From Aedes albopictus (lineage: Eukaryota > Arthropoda > Insecta > Diptera > Culicidae), in contig NC_085137.1 of the NCBI RefSeq assembly GCF_035046485.1, forward strand, positions 250,827,233-250,891,232: a stretch of DNA of 64,000 nt, read 5' to 3'. The notes under the pieces were generated by a model. It had not been told where the DNA came from. It searched no databases and saw only the letters and a program-made list of their open reading frames with translations. Each line of letters begins with the position of its first letter. The first letter of the stretch is position 1. Positions 37,480 to 49,094 of the stretch are shown here, one piece after another. The translations under genes were made by a program, and so were the position numbers.

Positions 37480-38520
37480 ACATATAATGGATCTAAGAAG
37501 ATTCGGATACCGAGAGAAATACCTAGGGCTATTCCAAAACTAAAACGGGATTCATGGAGCAAGATGCTAGTAAAAAGCAAAGAGTTATTGGAAAAGGCTG
37601 ACGATTTGAGTAAATAGCTCATATTAGAGCAGGAAGTTGAAGATTCTGGGAAGAAGCAGATGAATCCTATAGAAGTCGTGGAAAACCTTAAGAAACTTAA
37701 AAAACTGAGTTTTCTGGAAAGCATCCGAGGGCTCTAGAAACATGCTGGTGGTTCTGAGGAAGAAGTGGTGATTTCAAGGGAACTAGAAAAAATATTGGAA
37801 TTCAAAGATAGAAGCTTTGGATTCTAGCTAGGATTGGATAAGACTGAAGGGAACAAGGGTTTCTTAGGGACAGCTGTTTGTGTTTGAATAAACTGGCGAT
37901 TAATTGTGATATGATATCACTGATATCGAGAGGCACAATAGCAAGCTTTGTAGGCGATGTGGGGACGAATATCATAAGGCGCAAGGTAGGTCAAACCATC
38001 CCAAGTGCTTGATTTGTTGCGGGAAATACGCGAACAACATGTACAGCGGTCCTAGTCTTCAAAAGAACTTTGTTGATAAGTCACAGTACAAACCTGAACT
38101 ACTGTGACGCAAACCAGCAACTGCTGATTCAGACAGTCGCTGAGTGGGAGATAGATATCGCCGTCATAACGGACCACCCATACCGAATACCCACCGATAT
38201 CGGCGATATGAACAACGGGTGAATACTCCGTCCAGGAGTAGGTGTTGGAACAGTTCACTCAGATACTGGACTGTATGACCGCTGAGCTGATAGGGCAAAG
38301 ACCGAGTGACAGGTGATGCCAATGCCTGGATCGTGTAAAAGGGATGCCGTTTCACGAACCAGCTTGGTCAGACTCTGCTAAAAGCTCTGATCATACTAGG
38401 TTTCGCACTGGCTAATGTCGGTACTGAAATGCCCTTAGCCGGAAAGGAGACGATTATTGACTATAAATATTCATCCATGTCAATGAGTACTTGTAGGCCG
38501 TGCTTTTGTAGATTTTGTCG
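37480..38520 (+). pseudogene. R1-group LINE fragment: gag zinc knuckle and start of endonuclease
   Basis: One reading gives LCRRCGDEYHKAQG and HPKCLICCG (about 37940-38025), Cys/His knuckles as in R1-group ORF1s. After a frame change, LNYCDANQQLLIQTVAEWEI and DIAVITDHPYRIPTD (about 38092-38205) match the opening of the R1-group endonuclease. A stop follows at AACAACGGGTGA (38212-38223). It is a broken relic. Confidence 0.7.
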
Positions 38521-39131
38521 TGCTTTAACACGAGGATTTTTTTTTTAGTGCGACGGCTTCAGAGTCAGTGAACTTGGCATTGTTCATCATCGCCTTCAAA
38601 ATCTCTTAGTGCTTAGACTCGTTTGTCTGGATGACGAGGGTGTCTTCCTTCTTGCCTTAGCGACTCTAAGCTCATGTTCCTCATTCATCTTTCTTTTCTT
38701 CTTCTACCTGTCCACAAGCTCCAGAAAGCGTTCTCCCCCTTACCCGCCCTAATCTGTGGTCGCTGAGGACCTACACATAGTCGCAAGCCCCTGCTCCCTT
38801 CGATCTGGGACGAGCCGGCCGATCAAGTCCCACTCTTCCAAGCTTGCAAGTATTACTGCTCTTCACTCTCCGGGTAAAAACCGGCCTTCCGAACGCCGCC
38901 TGGTAGCACCTCTCCTGTCGGCTGCGCAGCCACCTCCATTTTTCTGCACTCTACTCATCCCTATTTTGTATGGCCTTCATCAAACATGATGCATCCATAA
39001 CCTCTCCCGCCATGCTAGTCAGGAAGAAAATGAGGTTCCCTATACTGGCACTTCGCACACAACTACCTCATACTGTCCCAACATTGCTTAAAGAATTACC
39101 TAGCTTACCCAGTTCTTGCGAAGAGGTTAAA
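38521..39131. other. Unassigned sequence
   Basis: This may continue the decayed R1-group relic. The composition turns C/T-rich from 38690 to 38960, and no frame resembles a protein I know. Confidence 0.3.
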
Positions 39132-40033
39132 CCCCAGGCAATCAGGAGTCGCATAAGGATGCACGCAGTACACCGTAAAAAAATACTATTTTAAGCATCT
39201 ATCGCATAATTTTTATCGCATAGGATGTTATTTTTGTACTTATTGCGATGTATCTGGAAAAGTCGCATAAGAATATAAATCAACTATTATTTTTTTTTTC
39301 AAATCGTATCAAATAAATTCGCTTAATAGCCTACTGCGATGATTACATATACGATTTCTCTTGGTACTTGTCATATTATGCCAGTTTAACTCGCATTGGT
39401 ATACGGATGAAATCGCATGAATGAAGAAATAAACTCGTTAAAGGGTGCATAACAACTCGCATAAGCTAGAAACGTTTACGATGACATAATGCGATTTTAT
39501 ATGTGAAAACATTGAAATATTGAAAGAGGCGCTGTTGGACTGTCGATACAGTGCCAAATAACTACAAAACAGTGAATAGTCATAGTTATGGTTATAAACT
39601 CATGAGTTTTGTTTTGTGGTTCTGATAATCAACAATAGATGACGCTAGCCAGAGAGGGGAAGTGGAAACAGTGCGGGAAATCACGCTTAGTCGGTTTTAT
39701 CTCCTGATAGTCAGGCGAACACGCACGTAAAGTGGAGACCGATAATTCAAAGGTCATTAGTTTGACACTGAGATGACAATAATTGTTTTTTTTTAATATT
39801 ATAAGGTTGCATAAGGTGTTATGTTACGTCGCAATAAGGCACACCGTACTTCACATAAGATGTAGCTTCAAGTCTTATGGCGTCATTGTTGTCCCACCAA
39901 TGCACGTATATTAGCTCCACTTTTGCACGCATAAGGCACTTTTGCTGGATCGTATGCGATGTAACTTAACTGCATAAAAGTACGTATAACACGGTCATAA
40001 ACTTCATTATACATGCCAACTGGTTGTCTGGGG
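39132..40033. mobile_element. GCATAA-rich repeat, copy B, uninterrupted
   Basis: The ends CCCCAGGCAATCAG and CTGGTTGTCTGGGG are inverted with a few changes. About eleven CGCATAAG-like words lie within 350 bp of either end. It is the empty-site relative of copy A (9385-13430) and shows a single TAA where copy A holds 2951 bp. About 900 bp and non-coding. Confidence 0.75.
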
Positions 40034-40289
40034 CTCGCCACTACCGCTACTAACTGATTTTTGATTATTGTTGTTCTCAGTTTGCAATCCCACGAGTGAC
40101 AGTGGAAAAACGTCCACCACGCCATGCATTGACGTGTGAGGGACAAGCTACTGTGACGGGTGCATTGCATAGGTACCCCACAGGCTTCGTTAACAATGGA
40201 GCACCTTCTTCACCACTTTAATCATTTATTTCTTAATTCCAAGATATCCAAGATATTAAAAGTTTTTGACCCTCACTTCTACTCTTCCA

Positions 40290-40625
40290 GCTACTGTTAA
40301 GTTGGATGGGTAGTCCGTGTTGACGTATATTGATTTGGTCTTGCTGACATTGATAGTTAGGCCTGCGCAAAGAAACGTTCGGCTAGGTCATTGAGCTTAC
40401 TCTGCTTGATAAAGCACCATTGGTCTAGTAGGACTACATCATTAGTTAAATGGAAGTCATTCAGATGATCCATAGTAATGGGCTGCTACAATTCGATGCA
40501 CGGTCAAATTCCCCCACAAATATCTCGTTGATTAAGATAAGGAACAGTAGCGGTGACAGTACATCCTTGCCTCACAACCCTTGCGACAACCCGGTTGGTC
40601 GAATAAAGCTTGACTCTAATCAAAG
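40290..40625 (-). pseudogene. RTE-like LINE reverse transcriptase fragment
   Basis: On the minus strand broken frames read VRQGCTVTAT and, after shifts, NDLAERFFAQAG-like and LTINVSKTKSIYVNTDYPSN (about 40375-40310), the region just after the catalytic box in RTE-group LINEs. Several stops and deletions. It abuts repeat unit X at about 40625. Confidence 0.65.
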
Positions 40626-41125
40626 CGATTTTTGCATACTCGACATGTTTCACTGTGTTTCAGCATTAGAATCTGTACATTTCACAATCACTTACTCAAG
40701 AGAAGGGATTTTAGGTATAATACCTTCGGTTGTACCCATTCCACTATAATAATATTAATACATAGATTAATACACTACGTGCCCCTCCACTTTTCCGAAA
40801 AAACTTGCAGAAACCCCAACCTTTTCTATGCACAGGCGTAATCCTGAAATCTTTAGTATCTGCTTTTTGTAATAGATTGACTTATTATTGTGTATAACAC
40901 TGACAGATGAGACATTTGGTTTATTTGAGATAGGTTGCTTGTAAAAAATAATGCAAATAATTACAATAAAATCAACTAAAATCCATCCCATACAATGTCA
41001 AATAACTTTTTTCTCCCATGATGAATATTTTTGGCCCCATAGCAACTTTTTCTTGTCTCAATTAGACCTTTCGAAAGAGCTATGGGTCATTGGTGTACAT
41101 TCCGGGCCCAGACTCCATACATTTT
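40625..41125 (-). repeat. Repeat unit X, minus copy without the hairpin insertion
   Basis: Inverted relative of 36480-37260. At 40755-40775 it has the uninterrupted site matching the 12-bp duplication of the hairpin insertion. Confidence 0.75.
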
Positions 41126-41139
41126 TGCCCAGTCTCCTT

Positions 41140-41960
41140 TCTGGAGGAATTCTGAACTTTATAATTTCTGAAAGAAATTACTTGAAATATGTTTGAAGTA
41201 ATCCGTGGGTGATTGTCCGAAAGAATCTCAGGAGAGATTTTTGAAAGAATCCATTGAGCATTTCTTTCAAAAGCTTATGGAGCTCTGGAGGAATTTCTGT
41301 ACAAGTTCATGGATGAATTTTTAAAAGAATCCCCGGAGAATTTTATAAAGGAATCTATGTAAGATTTTTTGAACGAAATCATTGGAGGATTTTTTAAAAC
41401 AATCCATGGAATGATTTCGAATGGAAGCCATTCTTTATAGAAGAGTTCTTTTTTTAGTTCTTAATTTCCGGATAAATCTTTAGGGAATTTCAGAGAAATT
41501 TCTGAATGAATCTATGGATTTACTAAAAGAATCCCTGAAACAATTCTTAAAGAAATTCTCAGAGAAATGATTCCATGGAAAACTTTATAAAGGAATCACT
41601 AGAGGAATTTTTGTAGGAATCCATGAATGGTTTTCTGAATGAATTATTTGAGAAATTTCTGGAGAAAGTTCTCGAAGAGTTTCTGAAAAAAATCTGATGA
41701 AGTTCATGGACGAATGTTTGAAACAATCCTGCAAGATTTTCTAAAACAAACCGTTAAGATTTTTTTGCAGTTTCTAATTGAATTTCCGAATAAATTTCCG
41801 AATGATTGCTTGATAGATTTCTTGGAATAATTATTAAAGGAATCCCTTGAGGAATTCCTGAAGACGTTTTCGAAGGAATCCCTGAGAGAATTTTCAAAGA
41901 AATATCTAGAAGAATTTCTGAAGACATCGGAGGAAGAATTTTTGAATTAACCCCAGGGAG
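41140..41960. repeat. Degenerate 12-bp minisatellite, reverse sense
   Basis: Units like GAATTTTTGAAAGAATCC repeat loosely; this is the complement-sense decayed form of the GGAATTCC minisatellite. No gene. Confidence 0.65.
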
Positions 41961-42903
41961 TGGTTCCAATATCACAGAGGTTTTTTTTGTAAATATGAGT
42001 GTGCAAAAATAATCAATAATCAATTCGGCGGTTTTCTTATATTCAGGAGAAGCAATGTCTAAAATCATAGAGGATATTTTTTAACGTATGGAGGCATTGT
42101 AATATTCACAGGCGCAGAATATTTCTAAAAATCATTTTATTAAATTGAAGAAGGCGGAATAAAATTTTCTTCATACTGGAAAAAAGATTTTACTTACAAT
42201 ATGGGAAGCAAAACATTTTGAAAAATGACACAGGTAACTTTTAATAAATTTATGAGGAAGCTCAAAATTTCGAGAAAATTACGTGAACATGTTTACATAC
42301 AGGAGGCTCCTCAGCTCTTCCAAAATCACAAAGGATTTTTTTCTTCCTCCAAAGGGGGCGAAAAAAAATATCAAAAGGGAAATTTTTCCATGTGGACGCA
42401 GAAATATAAATCAAATAGGCGATTTTCTTGCAGCAACAAGAAGGGAAGAAACATTCTTTAAAAAAAAGTATAGGCGACTTTTCAACAATAAATAAGTAAA
42501 GGTATAGTGATAATAATGATAATGATAAATGGAGAAATTTCTTCATAAAGGCTTTTTATGTTTTTAAGAGAACAAAAAATCTTAAAGTTTGAGTAAAATT
42601 ATGTTTGGACGAAAACAGGATTGGTTATCATTTTACAAGAAGCGTCTTCTCATTCTTGACCATTTTTTATTTAATTTCCTGAAGAGCTGGTTACTCAGTG
42701 ATTGACTTGGAGTAAACTTGATGACACGTGGTGCCACTGGTAATGAAAACCATATTTGTTTCTTATAAACTAAATTGTCAGTTGCATATTGATATATAAA
42801 ATCTCCTGGATGCACTGATATGAAACATTATTGAATATAACAAAAACATATTTTAGTGACGTGATCGAAAATAACATTGATTTGGAAAGTCTCGAAACAT
42901 GGA
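41961..42903. other. AT-rich sequence, nothing recognised
   Basis: Irregular repeats of CTTCCAAAATCACAAAGGA-like words are too diverged to define. No credible gene. Confidence 0.4.
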
Positions 42904-42905
42904 TA

Positions 42906-44168
42906 TGGGTAATTCTCGCTGAGACCGGCCCACTATTTACACCTTGTCTTCAAAAATGTTTAAGGTGCCGATTTTCTGAAAGCCCTCGCCTAAAAAGTGA
43001 GAAAAATGCATTTGGTTACTCAAATTGATGGACCCCCCGTTAGTTAGAGCCACAACAATTTTTGCAGACCCCTCGATTTTGGTCAAATGGTGACTCACTT
43101 AAACCATTATAACTCGAAAGTTTCTCCAACAACCACCTCAAAACGAATTGTTGTTGAATCGAGGAAAGATAGAGCTACTATTTGCAATAATAAAAAGTTG
43201 GGTCGGCCATATTGATTTTGGCCGCCATCTTGGATTTTTATACCAAAACATTTTTTTCACCATGAGGGCAACCACCGATTTTCAAAATTTTTACATCAAT
43301 TGAAAGTTGGGACATTTATACAAAACATATAAAAAAATTAGAGATGTCTTTTTCTTCTTTCAAAAGTTATCTGCCGTTTTGTAAACCATACCACTGGGCC
43401 CGGTGCCGACCGTTTACATAAATGCAGCGTTATTTCGCAGTGTTTACGAACACGAATTAAAATTCTGAACCCACTAATAGAAAGTTGAAGGTTTAAGCTT
43501 TTCAAAACACTAAAAAAGTAATAAAAACAATGCCCGCATCATTGAGAAACAGTCGAAAACGGAAACGCACCTCCGATTTGGCCAAATTTTGCGGCACGCG
43601 CCTTTGTGTATGCATGCAGGCGTAAACTCGGATGCTGTTGTATGTCTTTGCCGGTGCGCATGGAAATGTATGGAGAAAACGTGGCATAATTTACAAAACT
43701 GTAGATAACTTTTGAAAGAAGAAAAAGACATCTCTAATTTTTTGATATGTTATGTATAAATGTCCCAACTTTCAATTGATGTAAAAATTTTGAAAATCGG
43801 TGGTTGCCCTCATGGTGAAAAAAATGTTTTGGTATAAAAATCCAAGATGGCGGCCAAAATCAATATGGCCGACCCAATTTTTATTATTGTAAATAGTAGC
43901 TCTATCTTTCCTCTTTTCAACAACAATTCGTTTTGAGGTGGTTGTTGGAGAAACTTTCGAGTTATAACGGTTTAAATGAGCCACCATTCAACCAAAATCG
44001 AGGGGTCTGCAAAAATTGTTGTGGCTCTAACTAACGGGGGGTCCATCAATTTGAGTAACCAAATGCATTTTCCTTACTTTTCAGGCGAGGGCTTTCAGAA
44101 AATCGGCACCTTAAACATTTTTGAAGACAAGGTGTAAATAGTGGGCCGGTCTCAGCGAGAATTACCCA
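42906..44168. mobile_element. 1263-bp foldback element with 490-bp arms, TA flanks
   Basis: The left arm starts TGGGTAATTCTCGCTGAGAC and the right arm ends in its exact complement. Arms (42906-43398 and about 43680-44168) are over 90 percent alike by eye, around a 280-bp centre. TA flanks both sides. It is non-coding; a Tc1/mariner-type mobiliser is plausible. Confidence 0.85.
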
Positions 44169-44185
44169 TATTAAATTAACAAATA

Positions 44186-45138
44186 TAGACTGTTTCAGAA
44201 ATTATAAATACACTTACGATTGACTGCCATTTCAGTTTGGGCACAATATCCTAAAAAGTTTCTTCTAGCCCTTATAGTAAACATGCTAACGAAGAAAATA
44301 ATACCAACTTTGTTGATGTTTCTTGTACAACTTAAAAAATAGGGCTCTGTAAACTAGATGATCAAAATTTGAAGTTACACAAAGTGGTCAAAAAATATAG
44401 CATAATAGAAAATTAAAAAATCTCACAAATAAAATATTTAATTTCCAAACATATGAAAATTACTGTATCAATAAGAAAAGATGTTTTTCGATTGGTATAA
44501 GTAATTTTCACTGGAATATTCGATCAAGAACCATTATTACGGGCCTTCTCAATGCAAAAAATTGTTTTTCAAATTTCTCAACAACATCAGTAGCAACAAA
44601 CATTGAGCAAACGAATGTCTTTATTACTGCTAACTGCATTCGTTTTTGTGGTATGATACGCTTTGCCATCTGAAGGGTCAAATGTGCTGAAAAAAAAAAA
44701 TTGTTTAAATTAAATGCGTTAAGGAAAGCTAAGAAAATGTGTGGAAGTTCTTATGTTCCGTTGAAAACTTTAAAAAATAAGAAACTCGATCTCAGAAAAA
44801 ACGTTGTGGAAACGCCTATATCGATTTTACCCAGATTTTGATCAAGGCATTCGTTAGACAACTTGTTGAGAAAGCGAATGTGATTAAAAGTTAGATAATT
44901 TTTGGTATTTAGTGATTAATAATGTTAATTTCATTAAAAAACACCTTTGTGCAAATTAAATTTCGGGGAATGATGTTAATTGTTAGAGAACTCGACTGTT
45001 CTTCAAAATATCAAGACAATTGAAAGGAAATACAAAAATATGGAGTACAATATGCTATATTCTGAAATAAGTTGGTAAAAATCATTAGAACAGTTCATTT
45101 TATTTAATAAACAAATTTATAATTTCTGAAACAGTCTA
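44186..45138. mobile_element. 953-bp MITE-like element, 26-bp inverted ends, TA flanks
   Basis: The ends start TAGACTGTTTCAGAAATTAT and finish with its exact complement, with TA on both sides (44184-44185 and 45139-45140). It lies only 15 bases from the preceding foldback element. The AT-rich interior has no frame. Confidence 0.75.
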
Positions 45139-45140
45139 TA

Positions 45141-46600
45141 CCAGTCAAATAAAACGCATGGAAAGGAAACATCCTAGAAAAATCTCAAGTAACAATTTTG
45201 ATTTTATCGAAGTTTTTTAGCGATTCAAAAACCCTAAACATAAAACCATTGATGCCGACTTTACAGTCATCTCGAGTTCTATCATGCCTCCATAAGCCCA
45301 CGTTCTGGCTAGTTGGCCCAGTCTTATTACGATCTACAGGACTTTCGTATGCAAACCGGCTTAGGATTTCGGATTATATCATCGTTTTATCGTATCCCCG
45401 ATACAACCTTCTAAATAAAACCATCTTCTGACTTGTCAAACATTTGTTTTGTTTATTTCTCACTAATGTTCGATCTTCAGAATAAATTATGATTGTGTTT
45501 TTTATACAGCCATCAATTGGAAATATGTCGATCTGGAATTCAGATTTGTTTTTCTATTTAATACGTGTTAGGAGACATGCCACGGGAAATTTGTGGTGAA
45601 TGTGACTGTGATAATGACAAAAAATAAGTGCGCCACACAAACTGTGCATTAATTGGAAGTTAAATGCATTTAATTTACTCGATGGAATTGGGTGCTTAAA
45701 AGGTTTTTTCAACATAGCGGTGTTTCAAAGACATTATGTAATTTTTCTGAAAATAAGCATGACGAAAACGTGTTGAATCGTTAAGTTTGATCCCAAGCTG
45801 TACGTAAAATCATAATATTTAGTAATGATTTTTCTGTACTTACATAAATTATCCCGGCTAGGCGACATATTTTTCTGATAAAACTCTGTGTTCCTGATGA
45901 TTCCTCCAATAGGGCTAACCCTCCTGAGGTGGTCATATCAGAGCTCATGACAGAGCTAGCAGTTTTATCACAGCATTTTTTGGTGTATGTTACGGCCACG
46001 AAATCTTTTGTTGGTTTTATGCATTGCCTCACAGTTTTGTGTATTTGTTTACAAAAAAAAATCTCCGACAACAACCGCAAATGAAAGTTTTATTAAAATG
46101 GTATATAATAAGTGATAAAACCAATGCATGACTACTTGCTAGTGTTTAACTGAAGATGTTTATAGCATAAGTTATATGATAGTTTTATGGAATGCCAAAG
46201 GTACAAAGTAAAAAACTATCACATAAAACTAATATAGAACAACCAGCTTTTTCACATGCTCGTATAAAACCAGGATAAAACATGAATAAACCTTCAAGGC
46301 ATGCTGATTGTTACTTGGGTATGGTATTGCAAAAAGTTTTTGCTGTCTGCGTAAAATAGTCTATGAAACTTTCTATCAACATTGTAGCACACTGAGAATA
46401 TTTTTTGGTCATGTAAAAACAAGTCGGAATGTTAAACGTCTTAAGCGCCGCCATGATGCGATAGTATTTTAAAAAGCGCAATTTGAACCAACTTATGATC
46501 ATGACCAACATTGTGCCACCGCCAAATTATGAATCGAATTCCATGATTTAAGCTCTTTTAACATGTACATATGTCTCTTGCCGCCAAATTACTATAACAC
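45141..46600. other. Right part of the hAT-like unit, nothing recognised
   Basis: AT-rich, with short frames only. Near 46590-46630 it reads into the hAT-like right end. Confidence 0.4.
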
Positions 46601-46664
46601 TGGATACGCCAAATAATCGCTGCCCCCCCATTATCAGGATCCTGGCTCCGCTACTGGTAATATG

Positions 46665-47281
46665 TAATTAGAACAATCTCACCAGAGACCATCCAAGATA
46701 GCGCTGCCATCACTATGGAAACTTCTTTACAGCGCGGTCACGCTTACACCTTGCCTCGCCAGCGTCGCGTACGCAGTTCGTCATCATTGGAACAAACTGT
46801 GCTTCATCATTCACAATTCACAAAGTTATGCACATGAACCTACATTGTGATTTTCTAGCCACTCGCGAATCACTTATGGCGTGGCCTAGGGCGTGGCATT
46901 TTAGCCAAAGACGTGAAAAACTGGAGCAAATCAAAGCCAACGACAAATTTTCACACTCTTGCCACCGTTTGCGAGCCTCGAGCGGTGGGCAGCGGCGTGC
47001 AATTATCCAGAAAACTTTACTTTCATCAACGCCGGATTGCGTAGCACTACCAGACGTTCCATCAACGAGGAACTAAGGTTGAACACAATTCTTCACATTT
47101 CTTCTCAAAATCAACAAATTATTTCAAAACTACATATAACAAACACTCTCACCCGCGGAAGTGCCACCCGGATGGCGTAGCACCGGTCAAACCGTCGTCG
47201 GCGGAATCGAGATAAAGAAAAAAAAACTAACAAACGCGAACAAAATGTGACGTGCAGCTCAGAAAACGTCTGCACGCGGCC
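46665..47281 (-). other. 5' leader-like part of the retro-inserted sequence
   Basis: GC-richer than the neighbours, with no long frame. It starts on the minus strand at GGCCGCGTGCAGACG immediately inside the 22-bp duplication. It may be a LINE 5' untranslated region or the start of a host transcript. Confidence 0.4.
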
Positions 47282-47303
47282 GTTCTCATGTTCTTGTGAT
47301 TGT

Positions 47304-48530
47304 TTTCAAAAAATAAAGACAGTGGTAATGGCGATGAATTCTGAGTTTGAGCCGCAAATAAGAACTTCCTGTATTATACGTAATTTTGTGAAGATTTTGT
47401 AGTTTCCTAAATTCAAACTTCTTAGAATCACTCTGAAAAAGTATTCTTATGTACACGTGATTGTTTTCAAGCAATCAAACACAGGGGCTGTCGCGACGAA
47501 CGTGTAGTTAAAATCGAGAATTAAAATTCCCTGTATTGCACGTATTTTTTTGAAGATTTTGTAGTTTTCAAGAATCATACTTATCATGCGTATGTGATTG
47601 TTTAAAAAAATAATACACAGGGGTTGTCGCGATAAATGTTGAGTTCCAACCACAAATACAAACTTCCTGTATTATACGTAAAATTGTGAAAACTGTGCAG
47701 TTTTTATGATTCATACTTCTCCCTATCGCTGTGGAAATGTATTATTATGTATGTATGTAATTGTTTTGAAGCAATGAGAGACATGGATTGTTGCGACGGA
47801 CGTGAAGTGTAAAACATAAAATACAAATTTCCAGTATTTCACGTAATTTTGTGTTATTTTTTTAGTTCCTAAGATTTACACATTTCACAATTGTGTTGAA
47901 AAAGTATTCTTATGAACATGCGATTGTTCTCAAGCAATAAAACACAGGGGTTGTTACGACAAATGTAAAGTTCAAACCGAATACACTTATTTTCTGTATT
48001 ATACATAATTTTGTGAAAATTTTATATTTTTACGACTCACACTTCTCACTTTCGCTTTGAAAAGTATTCCTATGTACAAGTGATTGATTTCAAGCAATAA
48101 ACACAGGTGTTGTCGCGATAAACGTGAAGTTCAAACTGAAAATACAATTTTTCTGTATTATACGTGATTTTGTGAAGATTTTGTAGTTTTTATGATTCAC
48201 ACTTGTCCCCATTTATCTGTAAATGTATTTTTATGTACACGAGATTGTTTTCAAGCAATACAACATGGGATTGTCGCAATGAACGTAGAGTTCAAACTGA
48301 AAATATTCATTTCCTGTATTGTACGTGATTTTATGAAAATTTTGTAGGTTCTAAGATTCACACTTTTCACAACCGTTTGGAAAAAGCTTTCTCATGTGCA
48401 CGTGGTTATTTTCAAGCAATAAAACACAGGGGTTGTCGCGATGAATACAAAGTTCAAACCAAATATACAAATTTTCTGTATTATACGTAATTTTGTGAAA
48501 ATTTTATAGTCTTAAATATTGAGCATCTCC
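47304..48530. repeat. Right arm array of 160-bp units
   Basis: Eight units marked by CTGTATTATACGT-like words near 47368, 47530, 47666, 47836, 47994, 48155, 48314 and 48476, inverted relative to the left arm. With the detached unit at 33000 there are nine. Confidence 0.85.
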
Positions 48531-48838
48531 ATATATTTCTTTGCAATATTTTTGCTTTATTATTATGGGCAATTCAACATTAAAATATGCGTGGAAACTA
48601 CTATGCATTCGGAATGGCTCCAAAAAACAGCATTATTTAAAGTACTTGCTCCGAGTTTTTGAGTACTCAAAAATAGAACTTTGGTCAAATCCATAGTTTG
48701 AAAATTTTATATTCATCTAGATGGCTGGGAAAATTCATAGCTTTAAAAATTTTGCAAATCGGATGAAAAACGGCTGAGTTACATCAAGTTGAAATTACCG
48801 TTCCCACTGTTTGGGAGGCATGGCAGTGGGAGTGTTAA

Positions 48839-49094
48839 AGGTAAATCTCGGGGAGTTTCTTTTGGGGTAAGAAAGACACTTGTTGTTCGTTTGGAGTACA
48901 AAACTTAAGAGAGCGTCAACGCTCGGTTTCTTTACCTTTATAGTTTTGACAGCGCTGAGCCGCATTCGCTTGCACGTACTCTCGCGCAAGCGATACCTGA
49001 TCATCAATGATTATAAATGATTGTTCAAAAGCACTCTAAACTACATTTACATAAAGTGTTGTTGTAAAGACACATTAGTATGAACTTGATACAT
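48839..49094. other. Sequence between the TTAA unit and clear Lian homology
   Basis: No alignment by eye to the intact-length Lian-like copy. A palindromic core (AGAGCGTCAACGCTC at 48909) is present. It may be diverged Lian sequence or another insertion. Confidence 0.35.

Larger units (their letters stand above)
33566..46656. mobile_element. 13.1-kb hAT-like unit with 8-bp duplication, filled by nested elements
   Basis: The ends are CATTGGCGGAGACA and the inverse of CAGTAGCGGAGCCAGG. GTAATATG flanks both sides exactly (33558-33565 and 46657-46664). An 8-bp duplication and CA-starting ends are the hAT signature. Each end carries a G/C run nearby (GGGGGGCAAG; CTGCCCCCCC) and sequence reading GATACGCCAAA. 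No transposase frame remains. R1 and RTE scraps, four foldback elements and several MITEs account for much of the interior. Confidence 0.75.
33163..47281 (-). mobile_element. Retro-inserted sequence with 22-bp target duplication, later split by a hAT-like unit
   Basis: A 22-bp sequence (33141-33162) recurs exactly at 47282-47303. On the minus strand the insert starts GGCCGCGTGCAGACG (47281) and ends in (CA)n (33163). Without the hAT-like unit inside it is about 1.0 kb: 5' leader-like sequence 46665-47281 and a 3' part 33233-33557. A long, variable target duplication with a simple-repeat tail suits LINE-machinery insertion of a short non-autonomous element or transcript. No protein frame is recognised. 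Confidence 0.6.
26852..48834. mobile_element. About 22-kb unit with TTAA duplications and long inverted ends, heavily filled by later insertions
   Basis: The ends are CACTCCCACTGCCATGC and GCATGGCAGTGGGAGTG, with TTAA on both sides (26848-26851 and 48835-48838). Inverted homology continues inward for about 1.6 kb: a 250-bp unique part, then eight 160-bp tandem units in each arm. TTAA duplication is the hallmark of piggyBac-type transposition. There is no transposase. The original unit was probably a few kb and grew by nested insertion. Confidence 0.75.

Noticed and set aside
26852..48834. Maverick/Polinton or integrated large virus, suggested by size and long inverted ends
   Set aside because: No polymerase, integrase, capsid or other viral-type gene is present, the target duplication is TTAA rather than 6 bp, and the size is explained by nested insertions.
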